A DNA stretch of 13,437 nt, taken from the NCBI GenBank assembly GCA_003818675.1, contig RPPD01000013.1:1-13437 (forward strand). The letters are read 5' to 3'. The notes beneath the pieces were generated by a model. That model was not told the origin of the DNA. It did no database searches and saw only the letters and a program-made list of their open reading frames with translations. Each line of letters begins with the position of its first letter. Positions within the stretch are counted from its first letter, which is position 1. Made by a program: the position numbers and the translations under genes. This DNA is from Spirochaetaceae bacterium. Its GTDB lineage: Bacteria > Spirochaetota > Spirochaetia > SZUA-6 > RPPD01. This document shows positions 1 through 7,721 of this stretch, in pieces.

Positions 1-165
1 AACAGCGGCGCGTTCCCCCTTGGCGAGTGTCCTGCCAACTGGCGGAAGTTCCACAAAAACGATGTCAGTGAGCTGGTGTTGCGCAAAATCGGTTATGCCG
101 CAGGTGCCGATGCCTCCCTGCTCCTGTATCCATTCATGTGTTTCCGCAAATTTCATTTCAGACAT
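1..165 (-). CDS. gcvH: Glycine cleavage system H protein, N-terminal part (runs off left edge)
   Basis: The first 55 residues are visible. They start MSEMKFAETHEWIQ and continue with GITDFAQHQLTDIVFVELP and then PPVGRTLAKGE, the usual N-terminal half of GcvH. The lipoyl-lysine motif (ESVKA type) lies beyond the left edge, so its presence cannot be checked. GcvH is the lipoylated carrier that passes the aminomethyl group from P protein (GcvP) to T protein (GcvT) in glycine cleavage. The ATG (165-163) follows the gcvT TAA with no gap, and GGGGGA lies nine bases upstream, so the genes are co-transcribed and probably translationally coupled. A second in-frame ATG (residue 4) is possible. Identity is secure. 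Confidence 0.93.
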   Translation of the reverse strand, partial: MSEMKFAETHEWIQEQGGIGTCGITDFAQHQLTDIVFVELPPVGRTLAKGERAAV

Positions 166-1275
166 TTAATCCGTTCCCCCTTTGTAGCTGTAGAATGGGC
201 GCTTGACAATTTTTGCTCCATACAGTTTGTCCCTTATTTTAACAGTCAGGGCTTCTCCTGCAGCTGGAACCGGTGTTGAAACAAGCCCCATACCTATCAT
301 TTTTTCAAGCGTTGGTGCGTAAGTACCGCTGGTAACATGGCCGATGCAAGCGTCTTTGAAATATATTTCGTAGCCTGCTCTGGGCACGGCTTTTTCATCC
401 ATGATGAAATATACGAGCTTCCTTGCGGTTCCCTTTTTTTTCTGAGTCAGAAGCATGTCTTTTCCCGGATAGTCTTCCTGTTTGTCATGAACTGCCCAAC
501 CCAAGCCCGCTTCAATTGGAGAAATTTCCTCTGACAATTCGTGTCCGTAAAGCGAGTAGCAAGCCTCAATGCGAAGAGTGTCACGCGCGCCAAGGCCAAT
601 GGCTTTAACGGCGTCTTTTTTTTCAATTAAAGCAGTCCATAGACTTTCAGCTTGATTGGCGGAAAAATAAATCTCAAAACCGTCCTCGCCCGTATAGCCT
701 GTGCGTGAGATCATTACAGGAATATTGGCTATCCGTATATTAACAATGTCAAAGCGTTCAAGCATCATCATGGGAAAGGCAGACAGGGATGCGAGGACAT
801 TCTCCGACAAAGGGCCCTGGAGGTCAAGCTTTGCAGTTTCATCAGAAATATCCCTGATGGATACATTAAAATGAGAAGCATGCTCGCGCAGCCAGGCGAT
901 GTCCTTTTCCGTGTTTGCGGCATTTACCACGAGCCAGTATTTGGTTGAGGAAAAGCAGTATACAAAGGAGTCATCAACAGTACCGCCATCATGAAGGCAG
1001 ATGAGGGCGTACATGCAGCGGTCCGGGGAGAGGCTGCCCAGGTCCACGGTTAATAGTGCCTGCAGGAATTGCTGCGCCTGCGCCCCGCGTATCTCTATTT
1101 CTCCCATGTGCGAAATGTCAAAGAGCCCTGCTTTGCTGCGCGTATGCAGATGCTCTTCAATTACCGTTGTGTATTGAACAGGCATATACCAGCCAGAGAA
1201 GTCCACCATGCGGGCGTTACTTTTTTCATGCATTGCTGATAGCGGTGTTTTTTTGAGAGTTGAAGTATCTGTCAT
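166..1275 (-). CDS. gcvT: Aminomethyltransferase (glycine cleavage system T protein)
   Basis: A full-length protein of 369 aa, normal for GcvT. It transfers the methylene of H-protein-bound aminomethyl to tetrahydrofolate, releasing ammonia (EC 2.1.2.10), in the cytoplasm. Family landmarks: an N-terminal KKTPLSAMHEK and MVDFSGWYMPVQY segment, then GLFDISHMGEI, GGTVDDSFVY, SRTGYTGEDGFEIY, and GLGARDTLRIEACYSLYGHEL with SPIEAGLGWAV in the folate-binding fold. The C-terminal GcvT barrel ends PFYSYKGGTD. The ATG is preceded by AAAGGAAAGC, a good ribosome site. gcvH follows directly. No glycine riboswitch is seen in the short leader. Confidence 0.97.
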   Translation of the reverse strand: MTDTSTLKKTPLSAMHEKSNARMVDFSGWYMPVQYTTVIEEHLHTRSKAGLFDISHMGEIEIRGAQAQQFLQALLTVDLGSLSPDRCMYALICLHDGGTVDDSFVYCFSSTKYWLVVNAANTEKDIAWLREHASHFNVSIRDISDETAKLDLQGPLSENVLASLSAFPMMMLERFDIVNIRIANIPVMISRTGYTGEDGFEIYFSANQAESLWTALIEKKDAVKAIGLGARDTLRIEACYSLYGHELSEEISPIEAGLGWAVHDKQEDYPGKDMLLTQKKKGTARKLVYFIMDEKAVPRAGYEIYFKDACIGHVTSGTYAPTLEKMIGMGLVSTPVPAAGEALTVKIRDKLYGAKIVKRPFYSYKGGTD

Positions 1276-1328
1276 GCTTTCCTTTACGACTCCACGTTTT
1301 AATAAGAGTAAAACTTTTGCCCCAATAT

Positions 1329-1357
1329 ATAATATCTGAAAACATCAGGTTTCTCAA
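1329..1357 (-). promoter_or_regulatory. Sigma70-type promoter for gcvTH
   Basis: On the minus strand TTGAGA (1357-1352) is followed after 17 bp by TATTAT (1334-1329), about 53 bases before the gcvT ATG. Its -35 box lies 16 bp from the -35 box of the opposing DUF1015 promoter, so the two face away from each other in a 134-bp intergenic space. Confidence 0.7.
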
Positions 1358-1373
1358 GGGGGTAATTGCCATA

Positions 1374-1401
1374 TTGACAGCCGCATCAGTATGGATACAA
1401 T
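1374..1401 (+). promoter_or_regulatory. Strong sigma70-type promoter for the DUF1015 gene, near-leaderless
   Basis: A perfect TTGACA (1374-1379), a 16-bp spacer and TACAAT (1396-1401). Transcription would start near 1408, about two bases before the ATG at 1410. No Shine-Dalgarno site precedes that ATG, which fits a leaderless or almost leaderless mRNA. Confidence 0.65.
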
Positions 1402-1409
1402 ACGGACTC

Positions 1410-2756
1410 ATGAACGAGATAATAAACCGTGTAAAACCATTCAGGGCGCTTCACTACAACAAAGAAAAGGTTGGTGACATAGGAGCTTGTCTTTCCGCAC
1501 CCTATGACGTAATTTCTCCTGATCTGCAGGAGCAGTACTACAAGAGGCATCCAAATAATGTCATTAGGCTGATTTTGAACAAAATACTCCCGAATGACAC
1601 AGACAAGGACAACCGTTATGCACGGGCCAGGGTATTCCTTGATGAATGGAAAAAATCAAGAGTTCTTATCCAGTCAGAACACCCCTGGTTTTTTGCATAT
1701 GAAGAGATTTTCACTATTGACGGTATTTTGCGCAAGCTCTCGGGGTTTATAGGCCTTGTTCACCTTTCTGAATATACAGAGGGCAGAATCCTGCCTCATG
1801 AGAAAGTCCTTAAAAGTCCAGTCGAGGACAGGATAAGGCTGACCCAGACAACGGGGACCCAGTTTGAATACATCTGGGGGCTCTATCGGGATCCGCAATC
1901 AGAGATTGACAAGCTGCTTGCAAAGGCAAAATCGGGTGAACCGATTGTTGACTACAGGGAAGAGGAGAACGGCGTCCAGCACAGGCTCTGGGGTATCTCT
2001 GATCCTTGCATAACAACCAGGATTGAGAGGGCCATGGCTGATAAAAAGATATACATTGCAGATGGCCATCACCGTTACCAGACAATGCTGTCAATCAGGG
2101 ACCAGCAACGTGCAAAACTGCCAAAAGCAGGGGATGATGCGGACTTCGATTACATCATGATGTTTTTGGTAAACACTTCTCACGAGGGTCTTTTTGTGCT
2201 CCCAACGCATAGACTCCTGCACGGGCTTGATGCGAAAGCTGTATCCAGCATGAAGACTGGTTTTTCAAAGTATTTTTCCGTAAAGGAAATTCCCTTTGCT
2301 CCTGGCAAGGAACTTGGGGCTCAGCAACAGCTTTGTTTGGAGCTTGTAAAAAAGAAAAAGCCCTCTTTTGGCGTGTCAATTGCAGGGGAGAACAGTTTTC
2401 TCCTGATAGAGCTTTCGGACGAAAGTGCCTATAAAAAAATATGCGGAACTTCCGGCACTGATGTCTGGAAGCTCCTGGACGTGAATGTGCTGAATGTTCT
2501 GGTTTTGGCAAAACTTGCGGGCATACCAGAGGAAGCCATGGCTGAGGGGACAAATGTTTCATATGTTAAGGACGCTGATGAGGCGTTTTCACGGGTCAGG
2601 TCTGGAGAAATGCAGGTGGCCTTCATATTAAACAGCACGCCCCTGGAATCAGTTCTGCAAGTGTCAGAGGCTGGCGAGAAAATGCCAAGAAAATCCACAT
2701 ATTTTTATCCCAAACCGCTTTCGGGCCTGGTTTTTTATCAGATGGAAGGCCTGTAA
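1410..2756 (+). CDS. DUF1015 family protein
   Basis: 448 aa. The opening VKPFRALHYNKEKVGDIGA with APYDVISPDLQEQYY, the LPHEKVL segment and the IADGHHRYQTML segment (D218, HHR 220-222) are the hallmarks of DUF1015 (PF06245). The family is of unproven biochemical function and soluble; it often sits near amino-acid metabolism genes, and here it is divergent from gcvT. The reading frame is open for 50 codons upstream, but that stretch overlaps the gcvT start and both promoters. Family similarity also begins right after the ATG at 1410, so that start is chosen. The length is typical. Function cannot be assigned from sequence. Confidence 0.9.
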   Translation: MNEIINRVKPFRALHYNKEKVGDIGACLSAPYDVISPDLQEQYYKRHPNNVIRLILNKILPNDTDKDNRYARARVFLDEWKKSRVLIQSEHPWFFAYEEIFTIDGILRKLSGFIGLVHLSEYTEGRILPHEKVLKSPVEDRIRLTQTTGTQFEYIWGLYRDPQSEIDKLLAKAKSGEPIVDYREEENGVQHRLWGISDPCITTRIERAMADKKIYIADGHHRYQTMLSIRDQQRAKLPKAGDDADFDYIMMFLVNTSHEGLFVLPTHRLLHGLDAKAVSSMKTGFSKYFSVKEIPFAPGKELGAQQQLCLELVKKKKPSFGVSIAGENSFLLIELSDESAYKKICGTSGTDVWKLLDVNVLNVLVLAKLAGIPEEAMAEGTNVSYVKDADEAFSRVRSGEMQVAFILNSTPLESVLQVSEAGEKMPRKSTYFYPKPLSGLVFYQMEGL

Positions 2757-2769
2757 AAACAACGAAACT

Positions 2770-2824
2770 CCGGGGTGTCCCACGAGTGGTTATTTATCAC
2801 TTGCCTTGATTTGGGACACCTCGG
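2770..2824 (-). terminator. Inverted repeat overlapping the end of the helicase gene, possible terminator
   Basis: CCGGGGTGTCCCA (2770-2782) and TGGGACACCTCGG (2812-2824) are inverted with one G/A difference, which becomes a G-U pair. The loop is 29 bases and holds the helicase stop codon. On the minus strand a T5 run follows only after about 10 bases, so it is not a textbook terminator. It could slow transcripts coming from either convergent gene or protect the helicase mRNA 3' end. Confidence 0.4.
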
Positions 2825-4823
2825 GACCCTTGAATTTATCTTTCAATTTGCTGAAATAATCACCTGCCTCTTCGGCCTCAACAGCCGGCTCCTCGTGTAC
2901 AACCTCGCATAGATGTTCAGGGAGTTCTTCAAGAAACGGGGAAGGATGAGTCTCTGTGACATTCCCCAGTTTGCGTCTCTGTGTGCATGAGGAGATGAAG
3001 AGTTTTTTCCTGGTGCGTGTGACTGCTACATAGAAGAGCCTGCGCTCCTCCTCAATGTTGGCCTCTGCCTCCTCAACGCTTCTTGCATGCGGGAAAAGAC
3101 CATCCTCGGCAGCAGCGATGAATACCGCGTCAAACTCAAGGCCTTTGGCCGAGTGCACAGTCATCAGATTGACTTTTTCCTTTGTTTCCTCGTCCTTGTT
3201 TTCCTCAAGAGAAATCAGCGTTATGCGCTGGAGATAGTCCACCAGGGATGGATTGAGGTTGTCAGGATCAGAGGAATACTCTGCCACGGAGTTGACAAGG
3301 TTTTCCACATTCATGTACTTGTAGCGGGCGATCTGTTCCTTCTTGTTTTGGTTTAACAGGAATGTCCAGTAATCGATGTGGTCAACAAGCGCCTTCAGGG
3401 TTTCGGGCATTTTTTTACCAGCCTTAAACTTTTCAGCGTACAATTCAAGCAGGGATACAAACTCGGAAATCTCGGTCGCGAGCTTTGCCGGAAAGTGGTT
3501 GATATGGCCGCTTTTTACAAGAACCATGGCGGAATAAAGCGAGCATGATTTTTCCCTTGCGACATTAAAGAGATCCAGTATCGCTCCCTTGCCTATACCG
3601 CGTCTGGGTGTGTTTATGATACGGAGAAGGTTGATGTCATCATCGGGATTTGCCATAACGCGCAAATAGGAAATGATATCCTTGACTTCCTTCCGGTTAA
3701 AAAAGCTGATGCCTCCCGAGACAACATAGGGAATATTATGGGCGAGAAGCGCCTCTTCAATCGAACGGGTAAGGTGATTGGTCCGTACGAGTATACCCAC
3801 TTCGCTGTAGCGGATGCTCTTGCTGATGGAAAGCGACCTTATCTGCCGCGCAATGAAATCACCCTCGGCGCGCTCGTTTTCGGGATAATGGATTGTTATG
3901 AGTTCCCCTTCTTTGCCGCCTGACCAGAGTGCCTTGGGCTTGCGGTTTGTGTTGTTGGAGATTATTGCATTGGCTGCCTCAAGGATGGTCTTTGTGGAGC
4001 GATAGTTCTGCTCCATCTTGATCTCGACAACGCCTGGAAAATCTTTTTCAAAACGGAGAAGGTTTTCAAAGTGCGCGCCGCGAAATGCGTAGATGGACTG
4101 GTCGTCATCTCCTACGACACAGATATTTTTGTGTGCGGATGCGATTATGGTGATGAAGCGGTACTGTATGTCAGATGTATCCTGAAACTCGTCGACCATG
4201 ATATATCTATAGCGCTCCTGGTATTCAGCAAGTATTTCGGGATGCTCTTCAAGCAGTTTAAGCGGGATAGTGATGAGGTCATCAAAGTCCACAGCGTGGT
4301 AAAGCTTCATGTGATGGCAGTAGTCATTATAGAGCTTTTCATAAATGTCGTGCGGGGGAGCCCATGACAAGCGACCGGTCTTGATGCGTGAAAAGACCCC
4401 GGCAATGCCATAGGCAGTCTGGTTGTCCATTTTCATTCCCATCTCTTGAGCAAGTTCCTTGATGAGGGATTCCTTGTCCGTCTCGTCGTAAATGGTGAAA
4501 TCACGCTTGTAGCCGGGGATATCATGATGCTGCCGCAGGATCAAAAGACCGAAAGCGTGAAATGTGCACATCGTAAGTTCTTTGAGTTTTTTTCCAGTGA
4601 GCTCCCGGATTCGTTCCCGCATTTCGGCAGCGGCCTTGTTGGTGAATGTCACAGCGAGTATTTCACGTTGAGGGATCCCTGATGCAAACATGTGGGCGAT
4701 TCTGTAGGTGATTACCCTGGTTTTGCCGGAGCCCGCCCCCGCGATTATCAATATTGGCCCCTGTATCGTAGAAACAGCCTGCTGTTGGGCCTGGTTGAGA
4801 ATGGAATCAAACTGGGTACGCAT
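2790..4823 (-). CDS. UvrD/Rep/PcrA-type superfamily 1A DNA helicase
   Basis: 677 aa with the complete SF1A motif set: Q motif LNQAQQQAV (9-17), Walker A AGAGSGKT (28-35), motif Ia TFTNKAA, motif II VDEFQDTS (210-217), motif III GDDDQSIYAFRGA (238-250), motif IV EQNYRST, motif V TVHSAKGLEFD (555-565) and motif VI VAVTRTRKKL (599-608). It is an ATP-driven 3'-5' helicase of DNA repair, replication restart or displacement of proteins from DNA. The C terminus is short and acidic, without the Tudor-like tail of PcrA/UvrD, and the length is close to Rep. Sequence alone does not settle which of the three it is, so no symbol is given. The ATG lies three bases after the stop of the upstream membrane-protein gene and has a poor ribosome site, which suggests translational coupling. 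Confidence 0.95.
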   Translation of the reverse strand: MRTQFDSILNQAQQQAVSTIQGPILIIAGAGSGKTRVITYRIAHMFASGIPQREILAVTFTNKAAAEMRERIRELTGKKLKELTMCTFHAFGLLILRQHHDIPGYKRDFTIYDETDKESLIKELAQEMGMKMDNQTAYGIAGVFSRIKTGRLSWAPPHDIYEKLYNDYCHHMKLYHAVDFDDLITIPLKLLEEHPEILAEYQERYRYIMVDEFQDTSDIQYRFITIIASAHKNICVVGDDDQSIYAFRGAHFENLLRFEKDFPGVVEIKMEQNYRSTKTILEAANAIISNNTNRKPKALWSGGKEGELITIHYPENERAEGDFIARQIRSLSISKSIRYSEVGILVRTNHLTRSIEEALLAHNIPYVVSGGISFFNRKEVKDIISYLRVMANPDDDINLLRIINTPRRGIGKGAILDLFNVAREKSCSLYSAMVLVKSGHINHFPAKLATEISEFVSLLELYAEKFKAGKKMPETLKALVDHIDYWTFLLNQNKKEQIARYKYMNVENLVNSVAEYSSDPDNLNPSLVDYLQRITLISLEENKDEETKEKVNLMTVHSAKGLEFDAVFIAAAEDGLFPHARSVEEAEANIEEERRLFYVAVTRTRKKLFISSCTQRRKLGNVTETHPSPFLEELPEHLCEVVHEEPAVEAEEAGDYFSKLKDKFKGPEVSQIKASDK

Positions 4824-4826
4824 GTT

Positions 4827-5321
4827 CTATTTCTGAACCTGAAAGAATATAGAGGCCCAGTCATAGCCCATTGAAACCAGGTACATGGCCAGGAAAACAA
4901 GCGCTCCGGCTGTGAGCACGCCCGCGGCTATTGCAATCATCGACTTGACCTTGTCCATTCCAAGCATCCATGCGCCAAGAACACCCGTGTAAGCGCCTGT
5001 GAGCGGAAGCGGAATTGCGACAAAAATGGCAAGCCCGAAATATCCGTATTTGGTTACAACCTTTTTTACCTTGTTCCGGGCGCGCTCCAGTATTTTATCA
5101 GAGAATGATTTATAGAGTTTGAAGCGAAGCATAAACTTGTGGATTGTCTCAAGAAAAAAGAAAGCAAATGGAATGACAAGAAAATTGACCACAGTGCAGA
5201 AAAAAAAGGCGATAAGAGGATCCATCCCGTTTACAAGTACTGCGTAAGGAATTCCGCCTCTAAGCTCGCTTAGCGGAAACAGCGACAATAAACCTGGTAC
5301 AAGAAACTTCTCTATGTTCAA
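4827..5321 (-). CDS. Small multidrug-export-type membrane protein (COG2426 / PF06695)
   Basis: 164 aa and strongly hydrophobic. The N-terminal FPLSELRGGIPYAV and the later GYFGLAIFVAIPLPLTGAYTG are the signature motifs of the Sm_multidrug_ex family. About four membrane segments are seen (roughly 5-30, 33-57, 93-118, 130-155), with a basic loop KILERARNKVKKVV between them. The transport role implied by the family name rests on little experiment. The start is a TTG (5321-5319) with GGGAG six bases upstream; no ATG lies close by, and the family's first motif begins soon after. It is the first gene of a two-gene unit with the helicase. Confidence 0.85.
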   Translation of the reverse strand: MNIEKFLVPGLLSLFPLSELRGGIPYAVLVNGMDPLIAFFFCTVVNFLVIPFAFFFLETIHKFMLRFKLYKSFSDKILERARNKVKKVVTKYGYFGLAIFVAIPLPLTGAYTGVLGAWMLGMDKVKSMIAIAAGVLTAGALVFLAMYLVSMGYDWASIFFQVQK

Positions 5322-5340
5322 TATTGGCTCCCAGTTTGCG

Positions 5341-5362
5341 AAAAATCCGTCTTTTAAAACGG
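5341..5362 (-). promoter_or_regulatory. Hairpin plus T-run in the leader of the export-protein/helicase operon
   Basis: Minus-strand CCGTTTTAAAAGACGG (5362-5347) folds into a six-pair stem with one G-U pair and is followed by ATTTTT. It begins almost exactly where transcription from the promoter at 5369-5398 should start. It may be a 5'-end stabilising hairpin or a weak attenuator. Confidence 0.3.
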
Positions 5363-5368
5363 TGTCGA

Positions 5369-5398
5369 ATCATATACCTAAAACTCACTCTGAATCAA
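5369..5398 (-). promoter_or_regulatory. Promoter for the export-protein/helicase operon
   Basis: On the minus strand TTGATT (5398-5393) is followed after 18 bp by TATGAT (5374-5369), or after 16 bp by the overlapping TATATG. This is the only good promoter in the intergenic space on this strand. Confidence 0.5.
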
Positions 5399-5412
5399 TA
5401 CAATAAAACACT

Positions 5413-5440
5413 TTGCATTGCTGTTTAAATTTGATACGAT
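5413..5440 (+). promoter_or_regulatory. Promoter for the M23 peptidase-rnhB operon
   Basis: TTGCAT (5413-5418), a 16-bp spacer and TACGAT (5435-5440). The start would fall near 5447, upstream of the strong ribosome site at 5467-5474. Confidence 0.5.
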
Positions 5441-5480
5441 TTCCCTCAAATAATACTTGGGGATGCGGGGGAGGGTGTTC

Positions 5481-6728
5481 TTGAAGGATTTCATAGCGGG
5501 TCTGTTGGAGAACAGGCGGGTTGTCATAACTGCGGCAATAACCGCAGGGACCTTGTTGATTTTGATCACCGTCTACTTCCTCTGGCCCGAGGCCTCGGAT
5601 GACAGGCCGCCTGAACTGATGATTGAAGGCATTCAGGACAATTTCAGATACAACGAATCCGCCTCAATATCATATTACGCAACAGATAAAGAGACATCCC
5701 TGCTTCACGCGCAAATCGCTGTTGACGGAGAGATCGTACACCAGACTGAAATTATGTGTAAGGGTTATTACGGTGGCACCAACATAGATTGTTTAAAGCT
5801 TGCAGAAGGGCCGCACAGGATATCAGTGCGAGTAATTGACCGTTCGTTTAGAAATAATGCCAAAGAGATTGAAGTCCTGTTTTTTGTGGACCGTACTCCC
5901 CCTGTAATCAGCACTGCCCTTTCACGAGTCTCGGTGTTGCAGGGTGATACAGCTGCGCTATATCTGCGTTCATCAGAACCGCTTGCACAAGTGAGCGCAA
6001 CACTGCTGCAACGCAAGTTTTATGGGGATGTTGTTGACGCCGGGGAAAATATATATCGCTGTCTTATCCCCGTCAGTATCTTTGCGCCACAGGCCAAGGC
6101 TGTTATTTTGGTCAATGCTTTTGATCAGGCAGGGAATCCGGCTGAAGTGTCAACAAGCATCAATGTGTCCCGACAGGATTTCATAAAGGAACTTATTGAA
6201 GTTCCCAAGTCAAAAGAAGGTCTTTTTGTGGACAACCAGGCCTTGGTCAGGGAAGCTGACTTTATCACGAAAACCATGCAAACCCACACCCCTGACCAGC
6301 TGTGGTCAGGAGCGTTCCAGAAGCCAACTGAAGGCAGCATTAGTTCGCCATATGGAAGCCAGCGCGTCTATACAACAGGGCTTGTAGCCTCATGTCACCG
6401 TGGAATGGACATCGCCAATTCGGCTGGTACAACAGTACGCGCGGCAAATCATGGCACGGTAATTGTGGCAGCGTTTTTTATATTGTACGGCAATATGGTC
6501 ATGATAGACCATGGCCAGGGACTCATAACAATGTACTGCCACATGGAAGCCCTGGTGGTTAAAAAAGGAGATTATGTCCTGAAGGGAGAAACCATAGGTT
6601 TCATGGGCGATACCGGGCTTGCCACAGGACCGCACCTTCACTGGGAACTTCGGGTAAGCATGTGCGACGCAAATCCAGCGGATCTGCTTTCTTCCAATTT
6701 TGAAAATCCCTGGAAAGGCAGGAATTGA
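5481..6728 (+). CDS. Membrane-anchored M23 (LytM-type) metallopeptidase
   Basis: About 415 aa. An N-terminal membrane anchor (about residues 15-33) is followed by a long extracytoplasmic region with Ig-like beta repeats (one ends VLFFVDRTPPV), then a C-terminal M23 domain beginning GSISSPYGSQRVYTTG. Zinc and catalytic residues are intact: H306 and D310 in HRGMD, H385 and H387 in HLHWE. It should cut peptidoglycan peptide cross-links or act in envelope remodelling in the periplasm. The frame is open from TTG 5457, with an ATG at 5463, but GGGGGAGG at 5467-5474 sits six bases before TTG 5481. That TTG is therefore the best-supported start; ATG 5463 is the alternative. rnhB follows after one base. 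Confidence 0.9.
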   Translation: MKDFIAGLLENRRVVITAAITAGTLLILITVYFLWPEASDDRPPELMIEGIQDNFRYNESASISYYATDKETSLLHAQIAVDGEIVHQTEIMCKGYYGGTNIDCLKLAEGPHRISVRVIDRSFRNNAKEIEVLFFVDRTPPVISTALSRVSVLQGDTAALYLRSSEPLAQVSATLLQRKFYGDVVDAGENIYRCLIPVSIFAPQAKAVILVNAFDQAGNPAEVSTSINVSRQDFIKELIEVPKSKEGLFVDNQALVREADFITKTMQTHTPDQLWSGAFQKPTEGSISSPYGSQRVYTTGLVASCHRGMDIANSAGTTVRAANHGTVIVAAFFILYGNMVMIDHGQGLITMYCHMEALVVKKGDYVLKGETIGFMGDTGLATGPHLHWELRVSMCDANPADLLSSNFENPWKGRN

Positions 6729-6729
6729 T

Positions 6730-7281
6730 ATGCCTGAAATTGTATGTGGTATTGACGAGGCTGGCAGGGGTCCCCTCGCAGGTCCAGTAACAGCCGCTGC
6801 AGTCATTCTCCCGCCTGATTTTCCAAAAGAAATTCTTGATGATTCCAAAAAGCTCTCTCCAAAACAGAGAGAAAAGGCCGAGGTAATAATTTTGTCAAAG
6901 GCTGTTGCTGTAGGCGTGGGATGGGCATGGCCCATGGAAATAGACAGGATAAACATACACAATGCCACGCTTTTAGCCATGAAACGGGCACTTCTTTGCC
7001 TTGGTGCAACTCCAGACATGGTATACGTGGATGGCAAGTTCGTCCCCTGTACATGTTTCCCATGCGAGGCTGTTATAAAAGGTGATACCTTTATTCCTGA
7101 AATACAGGCGGCTTCAATCATAGCCAAGACCGCTCGGGACCGCTTTATGACGAGGTATGCAAGGATAGAACCGCAATATTCATTTGAAAAACACAAGGGT
7201 TATCCAAGCAAACTTCACCGGGAGCTTGTTATGAAATATGGACCTTCGGGAATCCATCGGATGACATTCCGCATGGGATGA
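6730..7281 (+). CDS. rnhB: Ribonuclease HII
   Basis: 183 aa, slightly short but complete. It opens with CGIDEAGRGPLAGPV (D9, E10) and has DDSKKLSPKQRE, VYVDGK (D101), KGDTFIPEIQAASIIAKTARDR (GD at 118-119) and YSFEKHKGYPSKLH, the full RNase HII pattern with four acidic catalytic residues. The enzyme cuts the RNA strand of RNA-DNA hybrids and removes single ribonucleotides from DNA, in the cytoplasm. The ATG at 6730 is chosen over an upstream TTG (6700) because AGGAA lies six bases before it and the family begins here. It is cotranscribed with the M23 gene. Confidence 0.96.
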   Translation: MPEIVCGIDEAGRGPLAGPVTAAAVILPPDFPKEILDDSKKLSPKQREKAEVIILSKAVAVGVGWAWPMEIDRINIHNATLLAMKRALLCLGATPDMVYVDGKFVPCTCFPCEAVIKGDTFIPEIQAASIIAKTARDRFMTRYARIEPQYSFEKHKGYPSKLHRELVMKYGPSGIHRMTFRMG

Positions 7282-7285
7282 TATT

Positions 7286-7309
7286 CCAATAAAATATTAT
7301 TTGGTTTTT
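7286..7309 (+). terminator. Weak A+T-rich hairpin between rnhB and the PUR gene
   Basis: CCAATAA (7286-7292) can pair with the segment ending TTTGG (7304) through a one-base bulge, followed by TTTTT. It lies in the 15-bp gap and overlaps the end of the convergent gene. It is a possible terminator for rnhB, but weak. Confidence 0.3.
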
Positions 7310-7524
7310 ACGAAGTCAACTGCCTTCTGGAAGCCAGAGAGGAAGCTTTCCAGGTCCTCGTGAAAAACAACAATTGAATGTCGTTCAAACTCGTTTTCCC
7401 CGTTTTTTTTGCTTTCGACAATATTCAGGAAAACATCGCCATTGCGATTTTCTTTTACATTGAAAAAATAGGTTCGTCTTCCGGAAATTGCCCGTGAAGA
7501 AAAAAGTTCACCCCTTGACCCCAT
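7297..7524 (-). CDS. PUR-domain nucleic-acid-binding protein (DUF3276/BpuR type)
   Basis: 75 aa. The pattern MGSRGELFSSRAISGRRTYF, then FNVKENRNGDVFLNIVESKK and FERHSIVVFHEDLESFLSGF, is that of the small bacterial PUR-alpha-like proteins known from spirochaetes (Borrelia BpuR) and Bacteroidetes. These bind single-stranded DNA and RNA. The basic and aromatic residues of the beta-sheet (RRTYFFNVKENR) are present. The ATG (7524-7522) has AAAGGA eight bases upstream. The leader carries a 16-bp inverted repeat that ends just before this ribosome site. Borrelia BpuR is reported to control its own synthesis, so autoregulation through this leader is a natural inference. The gene converges on rnhB. 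Confidence 0.85.
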   Translation of the reverse strand: MGSRGELFSSRAISGRRTYFFNVKENRNGDVFLNIVESKKNGENEFERHSIVVFHEDLESFLSGFQKAVDFVKTK

Positions 7525-7536
7525 GTATACCGTCCT

Positions 7537-7587
7537 TTGGGCACCTTAAATTCAATTTTTTAAAAATAATAAATTTGAGGTGCCCAA
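7537..7587 (-). promoter_or_regulatory. 16-bp inverted repeat in the PUR-gene leader
   Basis: The arms at 7537-7552 (TTGGGCACCTTAAATT) and 7572-7587 are inverted with one mismatch, and the ten-base core TTGGGCACCT is perfect. The loop of 19 bases is A+T-rich. In the mRNA the hairpin would start at or within a few bases of the 5' end and stop immediately before the AAAGGA ribosome site. No T-run follows on either strand, so it is not a terminator. It could be a DNA operator or an RNA element read by the PUR protein. Confidence 0.6.
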
Positions 7588-7589
7588 TA

Positions 7590-7618
7590 ACTATAATAAA
7601 AACAACTCATTTCATCAA
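7590..7618 (-). promoter_or_regulatory. Promoter for the PUR-domain gene
   Basis: On the minus strand TTGATG (7618-7613), a 17-bp spacer and TATAGT (7595-7590). The predicted start near 7584 falls in the distal arm of the leader inverted repeat. Confidence 0.6.
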
Positions 7619-7672
7619 CTGGAAAGGAGGAAAATTGAAAGAACTGGGATAGCGAAAAGTGAGCCTAACCAC

Positions 7673-7701
7673 TTGCCTGAAATTATTTTATTTTATATAT
7701 T
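7673..7701 (+). promoter_or_regulatory. Promoter of the interrupted tRNA-Gly gene
   Basis: TTGCCT (7673-7678), a 17-bp spacer and TATATT (7696-7701), about 20 bases before the tRNA 5' end at 7722. The promoter appears intact although the tRNA is broken. Confidence 0.55.
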
Positions 7702-7721
7702 AGTCGGACTGCTGCGAGTAC

